Shown here piece after piece: positions 1-8,400 of a stretch of 8,657 nt of DNA. Each line of letters begins with the position of its first letter. The stretch's first letter is position 1. Location: assembly GCA_002413385.1 (NCBI GenBank), contig DHWW01000288.1, forward strand, positions 1 to 8,657, written 5' to 3'. This DNA comes from Granulicella sp. UBA5172 (GTDB lineage: Bacteria > Acidobacteriota > Terriglobia > Terriglobales > Acidobacteriaceae). Both the position numbers and the translations under genes were made by a program. Under the pieces are notes generated by a model. That model was not told where the DNA came from. It did not search any database and saw only the letters and a program-made list of their open reading frames with translations.

Positions 1-101
1 AAGAATCCTCTCGTCTTCGTCCGGCTAGAAATGCGTGATGAGAAGGGCGCACTTGTAGCCGATAACTTCTACTGGATCGCGCGCGATGGTGAGAGCTATC
101 G
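1..101. repeat. Left copy of 101-bp terminal direct repeat
   Basis: Every base from 1 to 101 matches 8557-8657 in the same orientation. It lies inside GH2 coding sequence and preserves the frame (positions 1 and 8557 are both first codon positions). This is what the overlap of a circular contig, or one unit of a tandem array, looks like. It does not resemble a transposon end: it is neither inverted nor flanked by mobile genes. Confidence 0.97.
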
Positions 102-462
102 AGGCTTGAACAACCTTGCGCCAGCCTCCATCGATGCACAGGCCCTGGCAGGTTCATCGGTTCCTAGCGTAAGCGGTGAAGAGAATACATGGAATGTTCG
201 CCTGAAGAATACAGGCACGAGTCCTTCGATGGCGATGAAGCTGACGCTATTCCACTCCGACAATACGCGCGTGCTACCAGTCTATTACAGCGATAACTAC
301 ATATCTCTCTTACCAGGAGAAGAGCGCACGATTGTCGTTCATGTACCGCCCGCCTCTGCCGGAGCAGGCGCCTTGCATTTTACCTTGAGGGGATGGAACT
401 TGCCGGAGATGGATGTGCTACAGGCCGCTGGGCAAAGGGCAATCAGAGGTCAAAGCGAGTAA
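1..462 (+). CDS. GH2 glycoside hydrolase, C-terminal end (3' part of the gene at 5452-8657)
   Basis: The frame is open from base 1 and stops with TAA at 460-462, giving 153 residues without a start; the ATG at 31 is internal. The segment holds a C-terminal Ig-like beta-sandwich: the motif SDNYISLLPGE (residues about 1132-1142 of the joined protein) is the kind of sequence seen at the end of exo-beta-glucosaminidase and beta-mannosidase type GH2 enzymes. The first 101 bases are identical to the last 101 of the window, in the same reading frame, so this is the missing tail of the GH2 gene that runs off the right edge. Joined, they encode about 1188 residues (1035 codons from 5452 to 8556 plus 153 here). 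The receptor gene follows after 134 bases on the same strand, so the two are probably co-transcribed. That it is the same gene copy, rather than an identical neighbouring copy, is inferred. Confidence 0.9.
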   Translation, partial: KNPLVFVRLEMRDEKGALVADNFYWIARDGESYRGLNNLAPASIDAQALAGSSVPSVSGEENTWNVRLKNTGTSPSMAMKLTLFHSDNTRVLPVYYSDNYISLLPGEERTIVVHVPPASAGAGALHFTLRGWNLPEMDVLQAAGQRAIRGQSE

Positions 463-582
463 CTGGATATTGCAAGGTTTGCGCCTAAGTACAGCGCGAT
501 GGATTACGTGAGACGGAAGGGTCATCGATTGTTCAAGCTAGAACGCCGGTGGTCGGAATGAAGCAGCAGGAAAGACACATTT

Positions 583-588
583 AGGAGG
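583..588 (+). promoter_or_regulatory. Strong ribosome binding site of the TonB-dependent receptor
   Basis: AGGAGG lies 8 bases before the ATG at 597, a near-ideal Shine-Dalgarno match and spacing. It is the main reason to prefer the long N terminus for the receptor. The rest of the 463-596 gap shows no clear promoter hexamers and no terminator hairpin with a T-run, consistent with read-through from the GH2 gene. Confidence 0.75.
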
Positions 589-596
589 ACGATACA

Positions 597-3500
597 ATGC
601 AGGACGTGAAGCGATATGACTACTTAGCAGCAGCGACGACATCTGTACCAGCCCATTTCCCGTCAAGAATCATAGGCGAAACTTACGGGGCACTTCGCAA
701 GCATCGAAACCGTCTCGGCGTTCGAGGTCATCGCTTTTTGATTCAAATCTCGCACGGGCACCTTGCGACAATCACTTTCGCCATTTTGATCGCTTTGGGC
801 CGGCTTGTGCCGTCCGTTCTGCCGGCCCAGATAGTGGCTACGGCGACGTTGACCGGATTGGTAAGTGATCCGACCGGCGCCGTCGTTCCCTCGGCTGCGG
901 TTCAGATCGTCAATGCTGGCACCCAAGTCACGCAGGAGACTACCTCCGACGCACAGGGGAGATTCCTGTTCAGTTTCTTGCAGCCTGGTTCCTATAAGTT
1001 GAATGTTTCTGCCCCAGGGTTCAACAAGTACCAGCAAATCGGAATCACACTTAATGTCAATGCGCCAGCTACTGTGAATGTGCGGCTGGGCGTGCAATCG
1101 GCCGTGACCGAAGTGGTCGTCAATTCCAACGCGGAGATGATCGACACCGAATCCAGTACGCTGCACCAGATTGTCGGGAAGGCGTACCTGGAAAATCTCC
1201 CACTGAACGGCAGGAACGCGGCCACGCTGGTCACGATGGCGCCTGGCGTGGTGTCCAGCCCCGGTGAATATAACGATAGCTATGCCAACAGCGGCAACGA
1301 AGTCGCCTACTCGGTCAACGGCACTTACGGCGACCAGGTAGGCTATAACCTGGACGGTGCACCGCACGAGGACCTCATCTCCAACCTGAATGCCACTTTC
1401 CCCAATCCGGACGCGTTGGCTGAGTTCAGCGTCCAGACCAACAACTTCGATGCTCGCTTCGGAGGCGTGGGGGGTGCCGTCGTCAACAGCGTTACGAAAT
1501 CCGGAACCAACCAGATCCACGGCGCTGCGTTCGAATATGTGCGCAATGGAGACCTGAACGCAATCAATTATTTTGCCACGAAGCAGGATGTGTTGAAGCG
1601 CAATCAATTCGGCGGCGTCATCGGCGGTCCCATTCTGAAAGATAAACTCTTTTATTTCGCAAGCTTCCAGGGAACCACCATCAACAACGTCACCGAGGGC
1701 AGTCTCGCTATCGTCCCGACGACTGCGGAACGGCAGGGTATCTTCCCATCGAATATCACAATCAAGAACCCCGCTACAGGGCTGCCCTTTCCCTCCAATA
1801 CTATCTCGCCGACTCTATTCAATCCGCTCAGCGCGGCTATGCTCCCGGACATTCCAACCACCTCCGATCCAAGCGGGAATCTGAGATACTCACGCCCCAG
1901 CATTACCCGCAACTACGAAGGGCTGGGCAAGCTTGATTACACCCTGGGCCGCCATCAGATCATGGGAAGCCTTTTCTTTGTGAATTACACTTCCGCGGGG
2001 TGGAATGGCGGCGGCACGCTGCTCAACTACGGACTCAATCAGGTTCAGACCACCAGTGAGGGGAAGGTCAGCGATACCTTCAGTATCAACCCGCATCTCG
2101 CGAACTCGTTCGTGGTGGACATGCTTGTCCTGAATTCGAACCAGACCACCGCCGCCCCCTTTTCCATCTACGATTTCGGAAGCACGGGCGTTGCCGAGCC
2201 AGTAGCGAGATATCGCGAAACGGGAATCACTGTAACCGGATTTTCCGGCTGGGGAACCGGCACATCGTCGCCTCCGGGCAAATGGTATCAGGAGGCTGTC
2301 GATGCTTCCGAATTGATGAACTATGTTCACGGCAAGAGTTCACTTTTTGTCGGAGCGGAATACGATCCGTACCTTCGCTTCGATTCCGCCACTGGATACG
2401 AGGAGGAACCGAACTACAACTTCAATGGCTATGCCACCGGGAATGCATTGGCCGACTTCCTATTGGGAGACGTCAAAACTCTTACCCAGACAGCGGGCAA
2501 GGCGAAGTACACGCGGGGCCACCAGTTTGCCGCATTTGCGCAGGAAGCATGGCGTGTTACCTCGAAGCTGAATCTCAACCTCGGGTTGCGATGGGAGCCG
2601 TTTTTTCCATACACCGATCCCGTCAAGGGACAGATCGGCGGTTATGTTGCCGGTGCCCAGTCGACGCGGTTTCCTCTTGCGCCTCCGGGAATGCTTTTCG
2701 CGGGTGACGCAGGATTTCCGTCCGGGGGAATGTATCGCAATATAGATAACTTCTCTCCCCGCATCGGGGCGGCATACTCGGTCAGGGCGGGCTCTCACCC
2801 GACTGAGGTGCGCGGCGGCATCGGCATGTTCTACATTGAGCCTTTCATGGTGCTGTGGAACAACTTCGTGCAGAACGCACCATTCAGCCCGAGCGCCGTG
2901 CTGAACGGAGTTAACTTCTCGGATCCCTACGGAAGCGCCGGACAGACGAATCCCTTCCCGCCGTTTGCACCCATCAACCCTTCCGCGGCCACAACGTTCG
3001 TCACGCCGATTACCTACCAATTCTTCAATCCGCACTGGCACCTCGGCTATGTCCAGGCTATGAATCTCACAATCGAGCAGCAACTCGCTGCAAACTTGTT
3101 ATTACGCGCAGCGTATGTGGGCGATCGCGGGGTCAACCTGCAAGACAATGCTGAGCAGAACCCGGCGATCTACGGACCTGGTGCAACCGTCTCGAATACA
3201 AACAATAGGAGAGCCCTCTATCCTAACTACGCGTCCATGGTCGAGATGAATAACGCAGGCTTTTCCCACTACAACGCCCTGCAGATGACCCTGGAAAAGA
3301 GAATGAGCCACGGTTTTTCCCTTGTGGCAAACTACACGCGATCGAAGACAACCGACAACCAGTCGACCGATGTGCAGTTGAGCTTGACCAACCCCGATCC
3401 ATTCGACCCCAACTTCAACAATGGACTTGCCAATGAAGACGTCCCCAACGCTTTTTTCCTTTCTGGCGTAGGCGAACTGCCCACGCTCAAGTCCGCGCCG

Positions 3501-3980
3501 CGATGGGTGCGCGCGATCGAGGGAGGATGGGGGCTCAGTGGAATCCTCACATGGGCTAACGGTCAGCCGTTCACAGTGACTTCCGGACAGGACAACTCCC
3601 GGAGCGGCGTGAATCTCGATCGGGCAGATCTCGCTCCGGGAGTGAGTCCGTTCCTCACGGCCCCTAGCTCGCGGTCACAGGAACTCAGCGAGTATTTCAA
3701 TACCTCTGCTTTTACCGTGAATGCTTTGGGCACGTTTGGAGACTCGCCTCGGAATGTGTTGCGGAATCCCAATTATCTCAATGTGGATGCCAGTCTCCAA
3801 CGAATGTTTCCTCTCACTAAGAGGGTTCACCTTAAGTTCCGGGTGGAAGAGTTCAATGCAACAAACCACGTGCATTTCAGCCAGCCCGGAGCCAACGCCA
3901 GTGCTCCGACCACCTTTGGTAAGATCACAAGCGCCGGCGATCCTCGAATATTGCAATTGGTTGGTCGATTGGAGTTTTAG
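597..3980 (+). CDS. Oar-like TonB-dependent outer-membrane receptor
   Basis: This is an outer-membrane ligand-gated transporter powered by the TonB system. A hydrophobic export segment lies at about residues 54-78. A carboxypeptidase-regulatory-like beta-sandwich follows at about 84-166, containing GLVSDPTGAVVP and AQGRFLF. The plug domain is at about 180-305, with LPLNGRN at 201-207. The rest is a 22-strand-type barrel opening with NQFGGVIGGPILKDKLFYF (336-354). The protein ends in Phe (GRLEF), as expected for BAM-assembled barrels. The 1127-residue length and motifs fit the large Acidobacteriota/Oar receptor class, and no SusD-like partner is present. The ATG at 597 has an excellent AGGAGG site but leaves about 50 polar residues before the export segment. 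TTG at 738, preceded by GAGGT, would give a conventional signal peptide. The stop codon touches the start of the phosphoesterase gene, implying coupled expression. The ligand is unknown; a glycan or oligosaccharide is inferred from the adjacent GH2 gene. Confidence 0.93.
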   Translation: MQDVKRYDYLAAATTSVPAHFPSRIIGETYGALRKHRNRLGVRGHRFLIQISHGHLATITFAILIALGRLVPSVLPAQIVATATLTGLVSDPTGAVVPSAAVQIVNAGTQVTQETTSDAQGRFLFSFLQPGSYKLNVSAPGFNKYQQIGITLNVNAPATVNVRLGVQSAVTEVVVNSNAEMIDTESSTLHQIVGKAYLENLPLNGRNAATLVTMAPGVVSSPGEYNDSYANSGNEVAYSVNGTYGDQVGYNLDGAPHEDLISNLNATFPNPDALAEFSVQTNNFDARFGGVGGAVVNSVTKSGTNQIHGAAFEYVRNGDLNAINYFATKQDVLKRNQFGGVIGGPILKDKLFYFASFQGTTINNVTEGSLAIVPTTAERQGIFPSNITIKNPATGLPFPSNTISPTLFNPLSAAMLPDIPTTSDPSGNLRYSRPSITRNYEGLGKLDYTLGRHQIMGSLFFVNYTSAGWNGGGTLLNYGLNQVQTTSEGKVSDTFSINPHLANSFVVDMLVLNSNQTTAAPFSIYDFGSTGVAEPVARYRETGITVTGFSGWGTGTSSPPGKWYQEAVDASELMNYVHGKSSLFVGAEYDPYLRFDSATGYEEEPNYNFNGYATGNALADFLLGDVKTLTQTAGKAKYTRGHQFAAFAQEAWRVTSKLNLNLGLRWEPFFPYTDPVKGQIGGYVAGAQSTRFPLAPPGMLFAGDAGFPSGGMYRNIDNFSPRIGAAYSVRAGSHPTEVRGGIGMFYIEPFMVLWNNFVQNAPFSPSAVLNGVNFSDPYGSAGQTNPFPPFAPINPSAATTFVTPITYQFFNPHWHLGYVQAMNLTIEQQLAANLLLRAAYVGDRGVNLQDNAEQNPAIYGPGATVSNTNNRRALYPNYASMVEMNNAGFSHYNALQMTLEKRMSHGFSLVANYTRSKTTDNQSTDVQLSLTNPDPFDPNFNNGLANEDVPNAFFLSGVGELPTLKSAPRWVRAIEGGWGLSGILTWANGQPFTVTSGQDNSRSGVNLDRADLAPGVSPFLTAPSSRSQELSEYFNTSAFTVNALGTFGDSPRNVLRNPNYLNVDASLQRMFPLTKRVHLKFRVEEFNATNHVHFSQPGANASAPTTFGKITSAGDPRILQLVGRLEF

Positions 3981-3983
3981 ATG
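3971..3983 (+). promoter_or_regulatory. Translational coupling junction (SD inside receptor gene, TAG directly followed by ATG)
   Basis: GGAG at 3971-3974 lies within the last receptor codons and 6 bases before the ATG at 3981. The receptor stop TAG occupies 3978-3980, so there are no intervening bases. Ribosomes finishing the receptor can restart directly on the phosphoesterase, which points to a single mRNA and linked production levels. Confidence 0.75.
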
Positions 3984-4853
3984 CGCCGTTTCTTGCTAGT
4001 CCTGTTTTTCTTCGCGATCTTGTTTCCAGCCACGGCTGAACGTCAGCAGCCGTGGTTTTTCGCGGTGCTCGCCGATCCACAATTCGGCATGTACTCCAAA
4101 GATCAGAACTTCGCGCACGAAACTGCCAATTTCGAATTTGTAGTAGCAAATCTTAATCGACTCCATCCCCGCTTCGTGATCATTTGCGGCGACCTGGTCA
4201 ATCGGACGGGAGATCCTGCTGAAATAGCGGAGTATAAACGTATTCTGAAAAAACTGGACCCATCCATTCCGGTCTACAACGTAGCTGGAAACCACGATGT
4301 GGGAAATGTTCCGACACCTGGAACGATTGACGCATTCCGTATTGCATTCGGCCCGGACTACTACACGTTTTCGCAGGGCGATCTTTTTGGCATCGTACTC
4401 GATTCCAACCTCATTCGCTCGCCTGAAGGCGAGCCGGAAGCGGCGACGCAACAGAAACAGTGGCTCGACAAGGTGCTGGCCAGCGCCAAGTCGAATCCGA
4501 ACCAGCAGATCGTAGTGTTTCAGCACATCCCATATTTCACGAAGGATCCCAATGAAGCCGAAGGTTACTTCAATATCCCTCAGCCCGCCCGTCAGAAGTA
4601 CCTCGACTTACTCGAGAAAGCAGGAGTTAACTACGTCTTTGCTGGTCATTATCACAGGAACGCAGGTGGCGTAGATGGACCGCTCACGGAGGTCGTGACA
4701 GGCGCTGTAGGCATGCCTCTGGGCGGATCGTTTTCGGGATTCCGGCTCGTAACTGTAGATGGGAAGAACTTCGACTCCACATGGTTCTGCTTCGGAGGAA
4801 TACCGAATCAATTTGATCCGCAGAAGCCCGCATCAACACCTTGCCTGCAGTAG
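3981..4853 (+). CDS. Exported CPPED1-like calcineurin-type metallophosphoesterase
   Basis: This is a predicted dinuclear-metal phosphoesterase of the calcineurin-like superfamily. A signal peptide is clear: MRR, a hydrophobic run to about residue 16, and an ATA cleavage site near 17-19, so the enzyme should act in the periplasm. Metal and catalytic motifs appear in order: DPQ (32-34), GDLVN (70-74), GNHD (103-106), QHIPYF (181-186) and GHYHRNAGG (222-230). The DPQ first motif, in place of the usual DxH, together with GHYHRNAGG and the QHIP block, is what I recall from the CPPED1/CSTP1 family (human CPPED1 is a cytosolic protein phosphatase). At 290 residues it is about family size and looks intact. 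The start is fixed by GGAG at 3971 and the adjoining receptor stop. The substrate is not determinable; phosphorylated sugars or glycans taken up by the receptor are a guess from context. Assignment to the superfamily is secure, to the CPPED1 subgroup likely. Confidence 0.93.
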   Translation: MRRFLLVLFFFAILFPATAERQQPWFFAVLADPQFGMYSKDQNFAHETANFEFVVANLNRLHPRFVIICGDLVNRTGDPAEIAEYKRILKKLDPSIPVYNVAGNHDVGNVPTPGTIDAFRIAFGPDYYTFSQGDLFGIVLDSNLIRSPEGEPEAATQQKQWLDKVLASAKSNPNQQIVVFQHIPYFTKDPNEAEGYFNIPQPARQKYLDLLEKAGVNYVFAGHYHRNAGGVDGPLTEVVTGAVGMPLGGSFSGFRLVTVDGKNFDSTWFCFGGIPNQFDPQKPASTPCLQ

Positions 4854-5211
4854 CTCTGGTTGCGGTGACGATTCCGAATGGTGCTACAAGTCCCGCGACA
4901 ATGAGCATCAAAGATTATCTAGGCAAATCATGGCCTGTATCGATGCAAGGTATTACAGATACGGACCATTCCAGTGTTCGCTCCACAGTATGGCAACCGA
5001 ATTCGCAAGAGTTCATGATGAAATTGTCGCATCGGAAGAAAATATTCGTAGCATGTCCAAGTGCTGGTGTATCTCTTCCGCTGATAGAGCGGGCGACGAG
5101 AGTTCGCCGGTGTTTGGCTCGACGAGCAAGTGGTGCTGAGTGGCCATAGCCGAATCCTTTGGCCCCTTTTATATCAGAACGAACATACACTGGGCGTGAA
5201 CGGAAGGTGAC

Positions 5212-5352
5212 ATGATGATTGCAGGTGCCTTACGGGTCGCTGGTTTCTGGTCCGAACGGCGTGCGGGGTGGTTTGCGGTGTTTGCCGCTAACAAGGCCAC
5301 TTTCACCAAATGTGCGGATGAGCCCAAACAACTTGCAAACGCACAAGGTTAG
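5212..5352 (+). CDS. Possible small open reading frame (46 codons), function unknown
   Basis: Two consecutive ATG codons at 5212 and 5215 follow GGAAGG (5202-5207) at 4 and 7 bases, a good ribosome binding arrangement. The frame ends with TAG at 5350-5352. The peptide begins MMIAGALRVAGFW, is mildly hydrophobic in its first half and more polar at the end; I recognise no family. It ends inside an inverted repeat (5346-5377) and about 100 bases before the GH2 start. It could be a leader peptide, a small envelope protein, or chance: in GC-rich DNA a frame of this length is common, so the call rests mainly on the ribosome site. Confidence 0.25.
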   Translation: MMIAGALRVAGFWSERRAGWFAVFAANKATFTKCADEPKQLANAQG

Positions 5353-5377
5353 GCCCCGCTGGGAACTGCCCTAACCT
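5346..5377. repeat. Inverted repeat upstream of GH2 (AGGTTAGG / CCTAACCT)
   Basis: AGGTTAGG at 5346-5353 and CCTAACCT at 5370-5377 are perfect 8-bp complements separated by 16 bases, and the spacer can fold a small CCC-CGCT-GGG hairpin of its own. It overlaps the stop codon of the short frame at 5212 and lies 75 bases before the GH2 start. No T-run follows, so it is not an ordinary intrinsic terminator. It could be a protein-binding operator or an RNA hairpin in the GH2 leader. The repeat itself is certain; a regulatory role is inferred. Confidence 0.5.
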
Positions 5378-5439
5378 GGCATCCAATCCTGCCAAACGTA
5401 GATTTCGATCAGAGTGTCTCCTAGGCTTGTCCTGTTTTG

Positions 5440-5445
5440 AGGGAG
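5440..5445 (+). promoter_or_regulatory. Ribosome binding site favouring the TTG start of GH2
   Basis: AGGGAG lies 6 bases before TTG at 5452. The first in-frame ATG (5482) has no comparable purine-rich site upstream, and an in-frame TAG at 5422-5424 limits any earlier start. This decides the start in favour of TTG, though the signal sequence is preserved with either choice. Confidence 0.55.
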
Positions 5446-5451
5446 CCAGTA

Positions 5452-8400
5452 TTGAAACGCTTAGACCTGACACTTTGTGCCATGACGTGGATTAGTACCC
5501 GTTCATTAAGGACCTTCCACTCACGTGCGTTTAGGCGCGCAATACTCGGCATCTCATTAGCATGGCTGTTGCCGTCCTGCTTTGCGGGGCAGGTAGTGGA
5601 CCAGGCAGGTCCGTATCTTGCCCATCTGATTGGGGGTGGGCCATCGTTGAAGAAGTCCCTCCCAGAGTCTGTCGCCAATGCGCGCAATTGGAGCGAGCAG
5701 GTCTGGTTCCGTACGGACAACCCTAGCTCAGATTTTCTGATCGCCGGTACCGGAGATCCTAGCTCCTCATATTCCCGCTACTTTGAAGTGCGGAGCGGTC
5801 ACCCCGGTATGCGTTTCTCAGCGAGCTCTTCGCTGATGGCGTCCTCCTCTTTGCCGCCCGCCGTGTGGCACTTGATTGCCGTAACGGACGATGGGAAAGA
5901 TGCCAGCTTGTATGTAGATGGTGTACTGGCCTCGTCGGGATCTTCGGCGCGGGGTGATATCAGCCCCGAACTCCAGTTGGCCCCGGATCCGCCTTCGAGC
6001 ACGATGGACCGCTTCAGTGGGGAAGTCGGTGGGTTTTCTGTGAGCTCGGGCTCGATGGCTGCCGCGGATGTTGCCCAGATGTTCGCGAACCCTCCAAACT
6101 TCAATGCGCAAACACGGGAAGAAAATGCCAAACCGTGGAGCATCCAGGTGAAACAGGGGATCGGTCTCCGTGAGCCACAGGATCCTGACGAGATGCCGCA
6201 TGGCGCAGCTCCGGAGCAGCCGAGGGCAAAGCCGCTGCCGCCGGCGGGTCCTGCGCTTCGTGAGAATGGCAATGACTCGTGGGATATTGCGGCCAACTGG
6301 CGTCTGTTGTCTAACGTAGGATCGGCGGCCATTGCGCCGACGGCCGGTGCGCAGGTCTCGATGCCCGGTTACAACGATTCCGCATGGCTTGTGGCCACGG
6401 TTCCGGGCACTGTGTTGACGACGATGATCGATCGGGGCATCTACCCCGATTCGGATTTCGGCTTGAATAACCTGGCCATTCCGGAGTCGCTCAACGAACA
6501 TGACTATTGGTATCGCGTAGAGTTTCCCACGCCGAAGACTGACGGCATCGGGCGGCGACGGACGCTCCATTTTGCCGGGATAAACTATGCCGCTGAGGTG
6601 TGGTTGAACGGCCAGCGACTGGGACAAATCCGCGGGGCTTTTCGGCGCGGGGATTTTGACGTGACGCATGTTCTGCGGCCGAACGTCGTGAACGCGCTTG
6701 CTGTTCGTGTTTCGCCACCTCCGCATCCTGGCATACCCCAGGAGCAGTCGATCAAAGGCGGCCCGGGCCCGGACGGTGGGTCCCTGACGATCGATGGCCC
6801 AACCTTTGTCTGTACGGAAGGCTGGGACTGGATACCGGCCATTCGTGATCGCGACACTGGTTTGTGGCAAGGCGTAAGCCTGACGGAGTCTGGCGCGGTG
6901 ACGCTCGGCGACCCGCAAGTCATCACACGGCTGCCGCTGCCAGATAGGTCCTCCGCTGATGTAGAACTGCATCTGCCGGTACATAACTCCTCCACCGCAT
7001 CGATGCATGTGATCGTTTCTGCCGCATTTGAGGGTGTTCGTATACGAATGCCTGCTACGGTTCCGCCCGGAGATACGGTCCTCAATCTGCTGCCGCGAGA
7101 CTTTGCGACCCTGCATCTCTCTCATCCGCGTCTTTGGTGGCCGAATGGCTATGGCGCGCCTGAGCTTTACCATTTGAAGCTTCAATTGCTGGCCGCCAGC
7201 GGCGCCATCTCCGACGAACGCGAGACCACCTTCGGTGTTCGAGAAGTGACGTATGAACTTTCTCTCTTCGACCATGCAGGACGGGTGCAGCGAGTGGAAG
7301 CCGTTCCGGACGAGACCCTCGGTAAAGGCTATGACGCGGTGGACGTCCATCACGCAGACATGCGGCAAACGGCGGATGGATGGGCTTCCACGATCGATCC
7401 TCGGGCGGAGGGGACTTCAGCGATTCGTCCTGTGAGCAATGAGAATGGATTAACGGACCTTGTTATTAAGGTGAACGGCGTCCGGATTGCGGTGCGCGGC
7501 GGCAACTGGGGAATGGACGACTCGAGGAAGCGAGTCAGCCGAGAACATCTTGAACCGTACTTTCGGCTGCATCGCGAAGCCAACCTTAACATGATCCGCA
7601 ACTGGGTGGGCCAGAACACGGAGGAGACCTTTTATCAGCTTGCCGACGAGTACGGCATGATGGTCTGGAACGACTTCTGGGCGACTACAGAAAATACCGA
7701 TGCAGAACCGGACGATCCAACCCTATTTGTCGACAATGCCCGCGACGTCGTTCGTCGCTATCGCAATCATCCTTCCATCGTGGTCTGGTGCGGACGCAAC
7801 GAAGGCGTTCCCCCGCCTGCGCTCAATGACATGATGATCGATATGTTTCGGAAGGAAGACGGTACACGCTTCTACTCTCCGAGCTCGAATCAGGTTGACC
7901 TGCGTCCCAGCGGTCCTTACAAGTGGCGCGAACCTTCGCTCTATTTCAGTAAGTTGAATCGCGGCTTTTCCGTGGAACTCGGGATTTCTTCTTTCCCTAC
8001 GCGAGAAGCATTCGAACACACGGTCGCGCCAGCGGATCGGTGGCCTTTGAGCGACGCCTGGGCCTACCACGACTGGCACCGGAGCAACGGGGGTGATACC
8101 CACGAACTGATGCGTGAAGTTGATCTACAGCTTGGGCCGTCAACCTCTCTGTCTGAATTTGAACGTCGCATTCAGCTATTCAATTATGTCGATTACCAGG
8201 CCATCTTTGAAGGCATGTATGCCCACCTATGGTCGCCGAATAGCGGCCGCATGATTTGGATGACTCAGCCTGCATGGCCGAGCACGATGTGGCAGATGTA
8301 CAGCTCGGACTATGACACGCAGGCGTCCTTCTATGGCATTAAGAAGGCCAACGCTCCGCTTCATGTACAGATGGACCTTTCTGACTATGAGGTTGCGGCT

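Larger units (their letters stand above)
4854..5451. other. 598-base leader region between phosphoesterase and GH2 genes
   Basis: I see no confident gene here. A frame open from about 4841 to 5149 (TTG start overlapping the phosphoesterase end, or ATG at 4901) has no ribosome site and no family I recognise; it may be chance or a decayed gene fragment. Small palindromes occur at 5117-5127 (GCTCG-A-CGAGC) and 5141-5146 (TGGCCA). An AT-rich patch near 5165-5175 (CTTTTATATC) is a weak -10-like site without a matching -35. No hairpin followed by a T-run was found after the phosphoesterase stop. The second half holds a possible short reading frame (5212-5352) and an inverted repeat (5346-5377), listed separately. 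As the longest non-coding stretch, it is the most likely place for the promoter of the GH2-receptor-phosphoesterase transcript, and for any duplication or recombination joint. Confidence 0.6.

Noticed and set aside
1..101. Terminal repeats of a transposon or phage.
   Set aside because: The repeat lies inside coding sequence, is direct and exact, and joins two halves of one gene in frame, which fits circular overlap far better than element ends.
31..462. A separate small gene starting at ATG 31.
   Set aside because: The frame is open upstream to base 1 and continues the GH2 reading frame across the shared 101-base repeat; the ATG is an internal Met (about residue 1046) and has no ribosome site.
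663..1607. A 314-codon open frame on the minus strand.
   Set aside because: It is antisense to the receptor gene's signal, regulatory and plug domains, has no recognisable family, and is explained by codon bias of the sense strand.
4854..4960. An intrinsic terminator after the phosphoesterase.
   Set aside because: No GC-rich stem followed by a T-run could be found there.
4841..5149. A 102-codon frame overlapping the phosphoesterase end, and a 126-codon frame at 4759-5139.
   Set aside because: Neither has a ribosome binding site or any family I recognise, and they overlap each other and the phosphoesterase C terminus in other frames. I keep the stretch only as unassigned DNA.
5818..7368. A 516-codon open frame on the minus strand.
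   Set aside because: It lies wholly opposite the GH2 gene, whose sense frame carries clear family motifs. The translation is rich in Arg and His with no recognisable domain, as expected of an antisense shadow in GC-rich coding DNA.
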